DNA of 64,000 nucleotides from Virgibacillus sp. SK37 (GTDB lineage: Bacteria; Bacillota; Bacilli; Bacillales; Amphibacillaceae). The stretch lies in the NCBI RefSeq assembly GCF_000725285.1, contig NZ_CP007161.1, forward strand, positions 248,001 through 312,000. Direction: 5' to 3'. A program made the translations under genes and the position numbers. The notes under the pieces were generated by a model. It had not been told where the DNA came from and searched no databases. It was given only the letters and a program-made list of their open reading frames with translations. The number at the start of each line of letters is the position of its first letter. The stretch's first letter is position 1. Shown piece after piece: positions 10,138 through 17,942 of this stretch.

Positions 10138-10300
10138 TTAAACCACTTCCTTTTCTTTTAATAGATTTAACAACCTATACTATGCCAGTCATTCATAAAT
10201 ATAAGAAATAATCATATAAGTAATGTTCGAGCTGGTGTGATATATTCATATTTTTCATATCCTGTCTAGTCATATTATGAATCTCAAAAAGTTAAAACTG
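10138..10300. promoter_or_regulatory. candidate parC centromere and parMR promoter region
   Basis: Just upstream of parM the DNA is very AT-rich and holds four TCATAT direct repeats, at 10212, 10246, 10255 and 10270. In type II partition systems the centromere and promoter lie here. The repeats are short and irregular, so this is only a candidate. Confidence 0.35.
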
Positions 10301-10416
10301 GTGTTCAGATATGGTCAAACAATTAAAACTATATAACTTGATAGTAAGATAATAGAATAAATTATCGACTAAAAAGATGGAGTCAAAAAGCAACTATCAC
10401 GAAGAAGAACAATGAA

Positions 10417-10486
10417 TGATAGGAGGCTTACGGGGCGGAACAATAGAGCAATATGTGTTGCTAATATGTTCTCACTCCTCCTATCA
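10417..10486. repeat. 10-bp inverted repeat with long spacer, upstream of 10674
   Basis: TGATAGGAGG (10417-10426) and CCTCCTATCA (10477-10486) are perfectly complementary. The left arm contains a ribosome-binding-like AGGAGG, so the structure could hide it in RNA, or it may be part of a control RNA. No coding frame was recognised inside it. Confidence 0.4.
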
Positions 10487-10514
10487 GATTTTATAAAACT
10501 AAATTTTTCCTAAT

Positions 10515-10539
10515 GTGACTTGGCACGTCACCTTTTTTT
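10515..10539 (+). terminator. short candidate terminator
   Basis: GTGAC, a 7-base loop and GTCAC are followed by C and seven T. The stem is only 5 bp. It would end a transcript coming from the inverted-repeat region before the gene at 10674. Confidence 0.4.
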
Positions 10540-10673
10540 ACCAGTGACTATATACAATTGAATTATATAACGAAAGAAAAAATAGAAAGGGAGGAAGAAA
10601 CTTAATTTAGCGTAATCAGTGGCAAGAGCTACTAAACTAAATTTACAAATACCAACTAAAAAGGAGAAAGAAA

Positions 10674-11111
10674 ATGACACAAACTACATCGGAAATCGTA
10701 AATGTTTTAACGAATATGAAAGAGGTATTCAAAGGTGAACTATTAGACTTAGCCCGCAGAACGACATTTGAACCTATCTACATAGAAAAAACTGAAGAAA
10801 AATGGATAGTTGATGAGATTAAATACATTCAACTAAATGATGGCTATCTAAAAGGGTACCTATTAAATAGTTATGACATTGTGTCTCGTGTTCATGAAAC
10901 TGAATCATTATCTGTTAAAAGAGAAGTTTTTCTGCTTGAAAACGGGGAGTTATTAGTCTTCAACCATATTGAAGATTGTTTTGAGGAATCGGATACATGT
11001 TTTACCTTTTCAAAACGGGAATTAGCAGTAGATCAAACATTAACTGAAGAGGAATTTGCGTCTTTAATTAGCGTTCTAACAGGAAAAATAAAAAACTCAT
11101 CTATCGAATAA
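10674..11111 (+). CDS. hypothetical protein, 145 aa
   Basis: I do not recognise this protein. It is acidic and soluble-looking, without a signal peptide or membrane segment. An N-terminal helix is followed by a mixed alpha/beta pattern, and the end is Glu-rich. The start ATG 10674 has a strong AAAAAGGAGAAAG site, and the frame is clean. It lies between parMR and a decayed primase fragment, so it is probably a plasmid-backbone gene. Confidence 0.6.
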   Translation: MTQTTSEIVNVLTNMKEVFKGELLDLARRTTFEPIYIEKTEEKWIVDEIKYIQLNDGYLKGYLLNSYDIVSRVHETESLSVKREVFLLENGELLVFNHIEDCFEESDTCFTFSKRELAVDQTLTEEEFASLISVLTGKIKNSSIE

Positions 11112-11238
11112 GTTGTCCTGTATGATTGGAACGACCTCAAACATGGTCGAACCATAAAAACGTTTCAATTAAGTAGGAAGAATAGAATAGAGGTATCAAA
11201 GATAAAACAAAAATTTCAGTAGAGAGGAGAAATATATC

Positions 11239-11630
11239 ATGAATCAGTGGGCCCTATTAGGTCTAAAACGCTTGAAAGAGAACAATTACGTGTTTACGGA
11301 AAGTGGTGCAGCCAAAGAGTTAATGAAGAACTATATGAAGGGTAATAATAGTACTCTTTGGTTTGTTGATGAGTATTGTTAGTTAGATTTATCAGTAAAG
11401 GTATCTGGCAAAGCTCTTTACGATGCATATAAGAAGATTGTTCAGGAGCAAAAATAACAACAGTCTCACAACGGGAATTTTATGCACAAATTGAAGAACA
11501 GCTAAGTGGTAAAGGTGTATCTAAAATCCAAGGATCGCAAACAAGAGCAGTGGAGTTTGTAGGCGAAAATGAAAACTGGATTAAAAAGATAGTGAAATGG
11601 GGGAGGAGATGTATTCTTCCCAATCCCTAA
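11239..11630 (+). pseudogene. decayed C-terminal fragment of a D5-type primase/helicase
   Basis: The frame beginning at ATG 11239 reads NQWALLGLKRL, then FTESGAAKELM, then LWFVDEYC before TAG 11380-11382. It continues in frame with ALYDAYKKIVQEQK to TAA 11455-11457, and in another frame with SQREFYAQIEEQL to about 11630. This order (W-A-x-x-G-L-x-R-L, F-x-E-x-x, LY-AY-x-x-x) resembles the C-terminal part of poxvirus D5-like plasmid/phage primase-helicases. Two in-frame stops, a frame change and the missing ATPase core make it a relic. The family call is from pattern memory and is moderate. Confidence 0.5.
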
Positions 11631-11671
11631 CAATAGAGTTGCTACTATTAAACTAAGAGAGGAAGAAAAAA

Positions 11672-11986
11672 ATGTTAAAAGCAGAATCATTATATGATTT
11701 AACTGGTTATGAATCAGGAGTTATTATTTACAAAGGAGGAGAATCGTTTGTTACAAATTGGTCAGGGCTAAATGGTCTACCAAAACAATTTATTACAGGA
11801 ATTGTAGATTTTGGTGAAGTACTTGAGTTTTCAAAAGTTAAAGAAATTCCTAAGGAAATTATGGAAATAGCGTTGGCGTTAGCTGAACAAGATCAAAGAG
11901 AAAATGGAGTTAACGAAAATCCTAGTATTGATGAGATATTTGAGAATGAAAAGTGCTACATATTTACTTTGAATGATTGGAATTAG
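11672..11986 (+). CDS. hypothetical acidic protein, 104 aa
   Basis: I do not recognise the family. The protein is short and acidic, with a beta-rich first half (GVIIYKGG, FVTNW) and a helical Glu-rich second half ending in FTLNDWN. ATG 11672 follows AGAGAGGAAG. It sits in the decayed region between parMR and the four-helix-bundle gene. A second frame at 11973 overlaps its end. Confidence 0.5.
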   Translation: MLKAESLYDLTGYESGVIIYKGGESFVTNWSGLNGLPKQFITGIVDFGEVLEFSKVKEIPKEIMEIALALAEQDQRENGVNENPSIDEIFENEKCYIFTLNDWN

Positions 11987-12353
11987 AAGAGAACTCGACA
12001 ATTTACAAGAAATTGCCCAGATAAATACACATAAAGGAGAACATAGGGTTTTCTTCACCACAATTGAAAGCGACTATGATAGTTACAGGAAAACAACACA
12101 AGGGAAGATTAACCGTATTTATCCGACTTTTCAAACCCAGTCGTTGCATGAAGAAGAATTCGTTTGGAATCTTATGTTTGAAATAAATGAAGAACGAGCA
12201 ATAAAAAAAACCGTTATAAACCCTGGTAAAACCCACCATAGTTCTACGTCAAACCCCTTTACCTCATGTTTGTTCAATAAGCTAACAATCTTAAAGGGGA
12301 CGAAGAGTCCTGCTTTCAAAGCCAAAGCTCTTTATCCTTATCTATTCAAATGA
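11973..12353 (+). CDS. doubtful ORF, 126 aa
   Basis: This frame overlaps the end of the previous gene by 14 bases and has no convincing ribosome binding site. Its second half (rich in Ser, Thr, Lys and Pro) does not look like a folded protein. It may be the altered-frame remainder of a longer gene. It is listed because nothing else explains 11990-12350. Confidence 0.25.
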   Translation: MIGIRRELDNLQEIAQINTHKGEHRVFFTTIESDYDSYRKTTQGKINRIYPTFQTQSLHEEEFVWNLMFEINEERAIKKTVINPGKTHHSSTSNPFTSCLFNKLTILKGTKSPAFKAKALYPYLFK

Positions 12354-12377
12354 AAAAATCATTAAGGAGATGATAAA

Positions 12378-13454
12378 ATGAATGAAATTGTGGAACAAAT
12401 TCAAGTAGATTATCGGAAGCTCAGAGAGCATTGTAATTACAGTTTCATCGAAGTTGGAGACGAACTAAAATATCTAGCGGAGAAAGGAGTGATTTGGATT
12501 CTTAAAGATATGGAAGATATAACTGAATTCGAAGAGATTATCATTGATTCGTATTTGGATACGTATAGAGCAAATCAGATATATGATAATCTCAACGATA
12601 CTTTCAGCTTACAAACTTCTTTTGAACCACCTGCACCCTCCTCCCAATCATCAGCACCAAAAGTTGTATCCTTCCAAAAGACACAAAACATAAAGAAGAA
12701 AACCCTTGAAGTAAAAGATGTACAGCAATTTATCGGTTACAAGTTGGCAAAAAATATCGAAGAAAAGGTTATAGAAATTTGCAAGTCCTACCCTTCATAT
12801 GATGCAAATATTGTAGATCAAATAGAAAGAAGTGCTGAATCAATTAAAAGAAGAATAGCAATGGGGGAGCAAATGTACATCGGAGAAAAGTTTTATCATT
12901 ATTCACTGTCCATTGGATCTGCAAAGGAAACTTCCACCTGGTTGCAGGTATCGTTAGGGCAGCAATATATATCACAGGAACAATATGATAAGTTAAACAA
13001 CCAAGTTGAACAAATAGTGGCTATTTTAACAAGAACCCTAGTTAACATTAAAGAGAGAGAAGGTAAAGGAATGGATTTACCGAGCCCTTATACCCCTAAC
13101 GTAAAAAACTTCAAAGCCTATGAGCAAGGATTATTATTGGTGGAGAAGATTTATGAGATAACGAAAGAACGAGCATTTTGGGGAGATAGTGATCTTGTCT
13201 TCAATCTCCGAAAATATTCGACATCGACTATAGCTAACATAGCAGAAGCACATCAATTCTACACACCAATGACGTTTCGTTTTTTCAATGATGCATTGAA
13301 AGCGTTAAATGCTCTTGATAGTTTGCTGGATACTACTTTGAGCAAGGGTATTATATCGAATGAGAGCTTAGAAGATATCAGGCAATTTAGGGTATCAATA
13401 AGAAATATACTGTCAAAGAGAATGGCAAACATAAGTAAGAAAAAAGCAAGTTAG
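12378..13454 (+). CDS. tandem four-helix-bundle protein (23S rRNA IVP / Avd-like fold), 358 aa
   Basis: Three parts are visible. Residues 1-75 form an unknown helical acidic domain. Residues 76-105 form a Ser/Pro-rich linker. Two consecutive helical bundles follow, at about 115-225 and 240-350. The bundles have the look of the IVS23S/S23 four-helix-bundle family: F-x-x-Y-x-L/G-L-x-x-x-I-x-E-I near their starts (FIGYKLAKNIEEKVIEI, FKAYEQGLLLVEKIYEI), SIxNIAEA-like signatures (TSTIANIAEA), and F-x-x-x-A-x-x-x-x-x-x-L. Such bundles occur in rRNA intervening sequences and as Avd in diversity-generating retroelements, but no reverse transcriptase was found here. ATG 12378 follows AAGGAGATG. The function is unknown. 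Confidence 0.6.
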   Translation: MNEIVEQIQVDYRKLREHCNYSFIEVGDELKYLAEKGVIWILKDMEDITEFEEIIIDSYLDTYRANQIYDNLNDTFSLQTSFEPPAPSSQSSAPKVVSFQKTQNIKKKTLEVKDVQQFIGYKLAKNIEEKVIEICKSYPSYDANIVDQIERSAESIKRRIAMGEQMYIGEKFYHYSLSIGSAKETSTWLQVSLGQQYISQEQYDKLNNQVEQIVAILTRTLVNIKEREGKGMDLPSPYTPNVKNFKAYEQGLLLVEKIYEITKERAFWGDSDLVFNLRKYSTSTIANIAEAHQFYTPMTFRFFNDALKALNALDSLLDTTLSKGIISNESLEDIRQFRVSIRNILSKRMANISKKKAS

Positions 13455-13467
13455 AGAAGTAGGGTAA

Positions 13468-13498
13468 GGAGAGTTTTACTCTCTTTATCACTTTTTTT
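13468..13498 (+). terminator. intrinsic terminator after the four-helix-bundle gene
   Basis: GGAGAG, TTTTA and CTCTCT form a 5-6 bp stem, followed by TTTATCAC and seven T. Confidence 0.6.
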
Positions 13499-13514
13499 CT
13501 ACACAATTAAATAC

Positions 13515-13540
13515 CTCATTTAACAATTTTGTTAAATGAG
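13515..13540. repeat. perfect inverted repeat, 11-bp arms
   Basis: CTCATTTAACA and TGTTAAATGAG flank ATTT. Such a symmetric site upstream of a tyrosine recombinase gene is a candidate crossover or operator site. No T tract follows, so it is not a terminator. Confidence 0.6.
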
Positions 13541-13902
13541 AATTAAGATATGAATTTTGAAGTGTGTAGAATAATTAAATTGTATATCAGATAATTACAT
13601 TAAGGGTTAGTTATTTGCTACAATTTCATTTTTTTTGCTAGAAGTTTAACAAACAATTTATGTATCGACATACAATTTGACTTTAAAATTTCCTGCTAAT
13701 GTACCTTAAAAAGTTATGTATACAGATATGGTTTGCTTATTTGACCTTGTAAAAGCGAGAGACAGCATTCTTAGGTTCAAGGAATTTTGGTTCTGTCTAC
13801 ATAACTGATAATTATTTAGACAGATTATTTTGTCAGTCCTTCTACTTGCGAAAAGGCAGATTATCACTATAATAAAGTTATAGAAATAAATAGGAATGTA
13901 CC

Positions 13903-13975
13903 AGGCGTTTTGCATTAGGAAGTTCTACTTTTCAAAAAAAAGTAAGAGCTTTTACTATATGCAAAACGCCTTTTT
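13903..13975 (+). terminator. 13-bp stem hairpin before the recombinase gene
   Basis: AGGCGTTTTGCAT (13903-13915) and ATGCAAAACGCCT (13959-13971) pair perfectly and are followed by TTTT. The 43-base loop holds a second small hairpin (ACTTTT / AAAAGT). It could be a terminator or attenuator in the leader of the recombinase-tns operon. Confidence 0.6.
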
Positions 13976-14006
13976 GCGTTGACTAAAAAGTAAGGAGCGA
14001 GTGCAA

Positions 14007-14891
14007 ATGATTTCTGATTTTATTCAGGAGTTGGAGAGAGAAGGGAAAAGTCCTTTAACAATCCAAGCGTATTCCAAGGATATCGAACAATTTAAGGACT
14101 GGTTAGAAGAAACCATTGGATATGAGGCAGAAGTAATTACAGAAACCGATATTCGTGAGTACCGCCAATTTTTAAATCTACATAAAAAGTTGAAAGTGAC
14201 GAGTATCAACAGAAAGATAAACAGTATTGTTCAATTCCAACAGTTTCTCTATCGAAAAGGAATCTGTAAAGAGGAAGTGGAGCTAAAAAAAGTTAAACAG
14301 AAAAATAATCTACATTTGGATTATGAAGTGAAAATTGTAGAAAAGCAGGATCTTTACCGCCTCAAACGTACTATCGAAGCGGATGGCAATAAGCGTGATA
14401 TTTTGATTTATTACTTGTTGTTTGCGACAGGGGTTAGATGTAACGAACTGGCTTCCATTGAAATAGATGATATTTCAATTACAGAACGTAACGGGAAAAA
14501 CAATTATAGTTATGTACTGATTCGTAATGGTAAAGGGGACAAGGTTAGAAAAATCAATTTGAATGCCCAAGTGGTTAATGCAATCAGAGCTTATTTGGAA
14601 GTCCGACCAGATGTTTCGTCAAATAAACTACTCCAAGGACAGAGGGGATCTTTAACAAGATTAGCAATAAATAAGATTTTGGAAAAGTACAGTAGAAAAG
14701 CTCAACTTGAATATATTGTTACGCCTCATATGGCCAGGCACACGTTTTGTACCAATCTCATTAAGAATGGCGTTGATCCTAAGACCGTCTGTTTGTTGAG
14801 CGGTCACAGTTCTGTTGATGTTGTCTATAAATTCTATGTGAATTCCAGTAAGGAAGACAGACAAAATGCAGTGGATAATTTGCATATATGA
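14007..14891 (+). CDS. tyrosine recombinase (XerC/D-like), candidate resolvase of the Tn7-like element
   Basis: This protein of about 294 aa has the SAM-like N-terminal DNA-binding domain (about 1-90) and the catalytic domain. Visible catalytic residues are Arg in ATGVRCNELAS, the H-x-x-R of HMARHTFC, His in LSGHSS, and the likely nucleophile Tyr in YKFYVNSS. I prefer ATG 14007, 9 bases after AAGGAG, over GTG 14001, which would be 3 bases away. It is co-directional with tnsA, 65 bases upstream. TnsA seems to lack a catalytic Asp, so a resolvase of cointegrates would be expected, and this gene could be it. A XerC-type plasmid dimer resolvase is the alternative. Confidence 0.85.
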   Translation: MISDFIQELEREGKSPLTIQAYSKDIEQFKDWLEETIGYEAEVITETDIREYRQFLNLHKKLKVTSINRKINSIVQFQQFLYRKGICKEEVELKKVKQKNNLHLDYEVKIVEKQDLYRLKRTIEADGNKRDILIYYLLFATGVRCNELASIEIDDISITERNGKNNYSYVLIRNGKGDKVRKINLNAQVVNAIRAYLEVRPDVSSNKLLQGQRGSLTRLAINKILEKYSRKAQLEYIVTPHMARHTFCTNLIKNGVDPKTVCLLSGHSSVDVVYKFYVNSSKEDRQNAVDNLHI

Positions 14892-14956
14892 TAGGTTGGT
14901 GTTCGGTTTATACGAGTTTCTTCCTATTATACAGTGCTTTGAAAGGAGTTTAAAAG

Positions 14957-15832
14957 ATGCCAGTTGTGAAACAAGAGCAAACCATGGATAAGATATCAAG
15001 ACTACTGGATAAAGGCTATGGTAAAGGTACATTGAAGGATTACAAGCCCTTTATTGATGTTATACGAGTACCAAGTAAAGGGCGTGTTAGTCGAGTGAAA
15101 GGTTGGAAGACGGAACGTGTTCACCATTTTTTCAGTGACATCGAGACTCGTTACTTCTACCTTTTGGAATATGGAGAACTCGAAGGTTATAAAATTGTGG
15201 ATATTCGTGAACATTGGCCCTTGATTGAGGGATTAGAGGAAGTGATGTCAACCTTAGATAAACAGTTAATGAAACGATTATTTAATCAAAATTCTGGTGA
15301 ACCAATGGTCTTAACAACTACTTTTCTCGTAACTTTAGAAGATATGAGTGGAGAAGTCAGTCATTATGCAAGATCAATCAAAGATTATCGACAGTTAGAG
15401 AACAGCCAAATAATTGAACGCTTTGAAATAATGAAACGCTATTGGGAGAATAGGGGAATCGATTACGGCATTATTACAAATAGGGAAATACCTATTGTTC
15501 CCGCAAAAAACATCGAATTTATCCATTCATCTTACCATCTGGATGAATATGGACTTGGAGAAAAAGAGCAGATCATTTACAGGGATTACTTGTTAAAGCT
15601 AATTGCTGAGTCCCAAGATAGAACCGCAAAAGAGGTAGTAACCCAATTTGATAACCAACTGAATGCTGAAAATGGGACTGGATTACTTATATATAAGCAT
15701 TTGTTAGCAAGAAAAGTGCTTAAAGTAAACATGAACAAACCGATTGATTTAGAACAGCTTTGTTCAGAAATAACAATTGTGGATAAAGGAGAGGATAGTG
15801 ATGCTTTCTATCAACATGTTAATTCAATATGA
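14957..15832 (+). CDS. tnsA: TnsA-like endonuclease, with catalytic Asp apparently replaced
   Basis: This 291-aa protein matches TnsA in layout. It has an N-terminal RVSRVKGWKTERVHHF segment, SDIETRYFYLLEY (catalytic Glu region), DIREHWPL, and the ARSIKDYRQL lysine region. The segment R-x-E-x-x-K-R-Y-W-E-x-x-G-I-D-Y-G-I-I-T follows, and a TnsC-binding helical C-terminus begins near 170. In the family the middle motif is (M/L)TTDFL, with the second catalytic Asp; here it reads LTTTFLV. TnsA normally cuts the 5' ends, allowing cut-and-paste. Loss of this Asp in Tn7 is known to give replicative cointegrates. ATG 14957 follows AAAGGAG. It overlaps tnsB by 32 bases. Confidence 0.88.
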   Translation: MPVVKQEQTMDKISRLLDKGYGKGTLKDYKPFIDVIRVPSKGRVSRVKGWKTERVHHFFSDIETRYFYLLEYGELEGYKIVDIREHWPLIEGLEEVMSTLDKQLMKRLFNQNSGEPMVLTTTFLVTLEDMSGEVSHYARSIKDYRQLENSQIIERFEIMKRYWENRGIDYGIITNREIPIVPAKNIEFIHSSYHLDEYGLGEKEQIIYRDYLLKLIAESQDRTAKEVVTQFDNQLNAENGTGLLIYKHLLARKVLKVNMNKPIDLEQLCSEITIVDKGEDSDAFYQHVNSI

Positions 15833-17942
15833 CAACAATCCTGAAAGTATTGAAAGGATAGTCTTTATTGATGACAGATATCAAACTTGTTTTCTTATAA
15901 ACATATTTGACGCCTCCTTTCCAATAGCAAAGGAGGTTAAAGAAGTTGAGGGGAACTTAGACATTGGTTCTGCTAAGATCATTGAACGTGATCCTTGGGC
16001 TTTGTTACTAAATGAAAATGATATTAGTAAAAAGGCAAGATTAGCACAAGAAAAAGCATGGACAGTTGTGAAGCAGTTATTAGAATGTGATGTGGATAAA
16101 CTATTAAGTCCTAATAGAAGAAATACGGTTATCAACAGAATTGCTGATAACATGGGGATAAATCCAAAAACAGTCGCAAAGTATTTGAAAAGATACTGGA
16201 AAAGAGGCATGTATCCCGATGCATTACTCCCTGATTTTAGAAACAAGGGTTGCAAAGGGCAAGAAAGACAAAGTGGGGAAAGAAAAAGAGGAAGGCCAAG
16301 AAAAAGTAAACAAGTTGTTGGAGAAGGGATCAATATTGATGAAGAGATTAAAGGTATTTTTAGAATAGCGGCCCAAAAATACTACGAAACTAAGAAAAAT
16401 GTGAGTGTGAAGTTTGCGTATGAGCAGATGATAAAGGAGTTTTTTAGGGAAGAGTTAGAAGAATCACCTGAAAAGTTACCAACTTACACTCAATTTCTTT
16501 ATTGGATTAGGAAGGAGCAGAATTTATCGCAAGAAATTATTCGGAGAACAGGGAAACGTAATTTCGATTTATCGTACCGACCTTTATTGGGAAGTGCTAC
16601 TAATGAGGTTCGTTCTCCTTTAGAAAAGGTACAAATTGATGCAACCGTAGCGGATGTGTATTTGACAAGCGAATTTGGGAATAGAGGTAAGGAAAGTAGA
16701 AATTGGATAATCGGGCGACCAATTCTCTACTTTTGTAAATGTGTGTACTCATCAATGATCGTGGGATTCCATGTGGGCCTGGAAGGGCCGAATTTTGAAC
16801 AGGCAAGACTTGCATTAATGAATACGGTAGAGGATAAGGTTGAATTCTGTAAACGTTTTGATATTGATATTGTTGAATCACAGTGGCCAACTGCACATTT
16901 ACCAAGTTGCATAGTGGCAGATCGAGCAGAGCTACTTTCTAATGCTTCCAATGTATTAACTGAAAAATTGAATATAAGAATAGAAAACTCTGGGAGTTGG
17001 CGTGGCGACCTAAAATCACTTATAGAAAGGCAATTTGGACTTTTCAGTGATGGAGTAGTGAAGCCTATGTTGCCTGGGGCTGTTGATAAGGACTTTGGAA
17101 AACGTGGCACAAGAGATCATCGTTTAAGTGGGAAATTAACCCTTTCTGAATTTAAGAAAATAATCATCAATTACATACTATATTTTAATAATCATTATGT
17201 ATTAGAAAATTATGTTATGGATGAAGAGATGATTAGAGCAGGGGTAGAACCCATTCCTATTAAACTATGGGAGTGGGGAATGCAGAATCGGGCAGGAAGA
17301 CTAAGAGCGATATCCAAAGAGTTATTGATGTTAAATTTGTTACCAGAAGGAACTGCAACTGTAACCGAGTCTGGTATAAAATTCAAAAATATTTATTATG
17401 GTTCAGATTTAGCATTAAAAGAACAATGGTTTGTACAAGCACGTTACAAGAAGAGTTGGAAGATTCCTGTAAAATACGATCCAAGAAATCTTAGCGAGTT
17501 GTACATACAGGGTATTCACGATAATGGTTTTGAAAGATGCTATCTATTAAAACATCAATCTCGGTATGAAAATAAAGCAATGGAAGACATAAATTATTTA
17601 CAAGAGTATGAGAAGATGCAAAAAAACGGATATAAACAAAATGAATTAAAAGCCAAAGTAGATCTTATAGAAGCGGTAGAAAAGATTGTGAAGAATGCTG
17701 AGAAGGAGGCAAAAGCGGAAGGAGTAAAGGAAAGCAACAATAAAAGAATAAAAGACATCAAGGAGCATCGTAAAGTGGAGCAAGAAAAACTATATCAGCA
17801 AGAAAAGAATTCGTTCCAAAATCGTAAAAAGGAAAGGAAAGAAAAGCAAACAACTGTAATCCCAATGAGTGTCGTGTCTAATGATGATTTACAGTTACTA
17901 AAAAGTATGCAGAAGAAGGGGATTGCTAAACGTGAAGAATAA
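15801..17942 (+). CDS. tnsB: TnsB-like DDE transposase
   Basis: This is a 713-aa Rve-type transposase that cuts and joins the 3' ends. An N-terminal HTH region is followed by a basic linker (about 130-155). The DDE core is visible as Asp in VQIDATVADVYL (about 275), Asp in CIVADRAEL (about 370) and Glu in SLIERQFGLF (about 406). A mu-type beta barrel follows, and the tail from about 590 is long, charged and coiled-coil, likely contacting TnsC. The start is ATG 15801 behind GGAGAGG. The overlaps with tnsA and tnsC suggest one translationally coupled operon. All catalytic acids are present, so the protein could be active. Confidence 0.92.
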   Translation: MLSINMLIQYDNNPESIERIVFIDDRYQTCFLINIFDASFPIAKEVKEVEGNLDIGSAKIIERDPWALLLNENDISKKARLAQEKAWTVVKQLLECDVDKLLSPNRRNTVINRIADNMGINPKTVAKYLKRYWKRGMYPDALLPDFRNKGCKGQERQSGERKRGRPRKSKQVVGEGINIDEEIKGIFRIAAQKYYETKKNVSVKFAYEQMIKEFFREELEESPEKLPTYTQFLYWIRKEQNLSQEIIRRTGKRNFDLSYRPLLGSATNEVRSPLEKVQIDATVADVYLTSEFGNRGKESRNWIIGRPILYFCKCVYSSMIVGFHVGLEGPNFEQARLALMNTVEDKVEFCKRFDIDIVESQWPTAHLPSCIVADRAELLSNASNVLTEKLNIRIENSGSWRGDLKSLIERQFGLFSDGVVKPMLPGAVDKDFGKRGTRDHRLSGKLTLSEFKKIIINYILYFNNHYVLENYVMDEEMIRAGVEPIPIKLWEWGMQNRAGRLRAISKELLMLNLLPEGTATVTESGIKFKNIYYGSDLALKEQWFVQARYKKSWKIPVKYDPRNLSELYIQGIHDNGFERCYLLKHQSRYENKAMEDINYLQEYEKMQKNGYKQNELKAKVDLIEAVEKIVKNAEKEAKAEGVKESNNKRIKDIKEHRKVEQEKLYQQEKNSFQNRKKERKEKQTTVIPMSVVSNDDLQLLKSMQKKGIAKREE

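Larger units (their letters stand above)
13455..14006. other. AT-rich non-coding region, possible Tn7-like end and recombination sites
   Basis: No gene is visible in 550 bases. The region holds nested inverted repeats: TTCTACAC (13497) against GTGTAGAA (13563-13570), and a perfect 11-bp palindrome arm pair CTCATTTAACA / TGTTAAATGAG at 13515-13540. It also has GACA-8-TGTC at 13819-13834 with a related GGCAGATTAT near 13856, and a strong hairpin at 13903-13975. Its position upstream of the recombinase and tnsA suits TnsB binding sites at the transposon end and a resolution site. Neither is proven. Confidence 0.45.

Noticed and set aside
12378-13454. diversity-generating retroelement
   Set aside because: Only an Avd-like bundle is present; there is no reverse transcriptase and no TR/VR repeat pair was seen.
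13819-13834. CRISPR-associated transposon
   Set aside because: The GACA...TGTC motif and tnsBC-tniQ genes recall CAST elements, but no cas gene or CRISPR array is present and TnsD is the long type.
14007-14891. integron integrase for the 29-33 kb array
   Set aside because: The recombinase lacks any recognisable IntI-specific insertion before the second catalytic region, lies 14 kb away and belongs by position to the tns operon; a link to the array cannot be supported.
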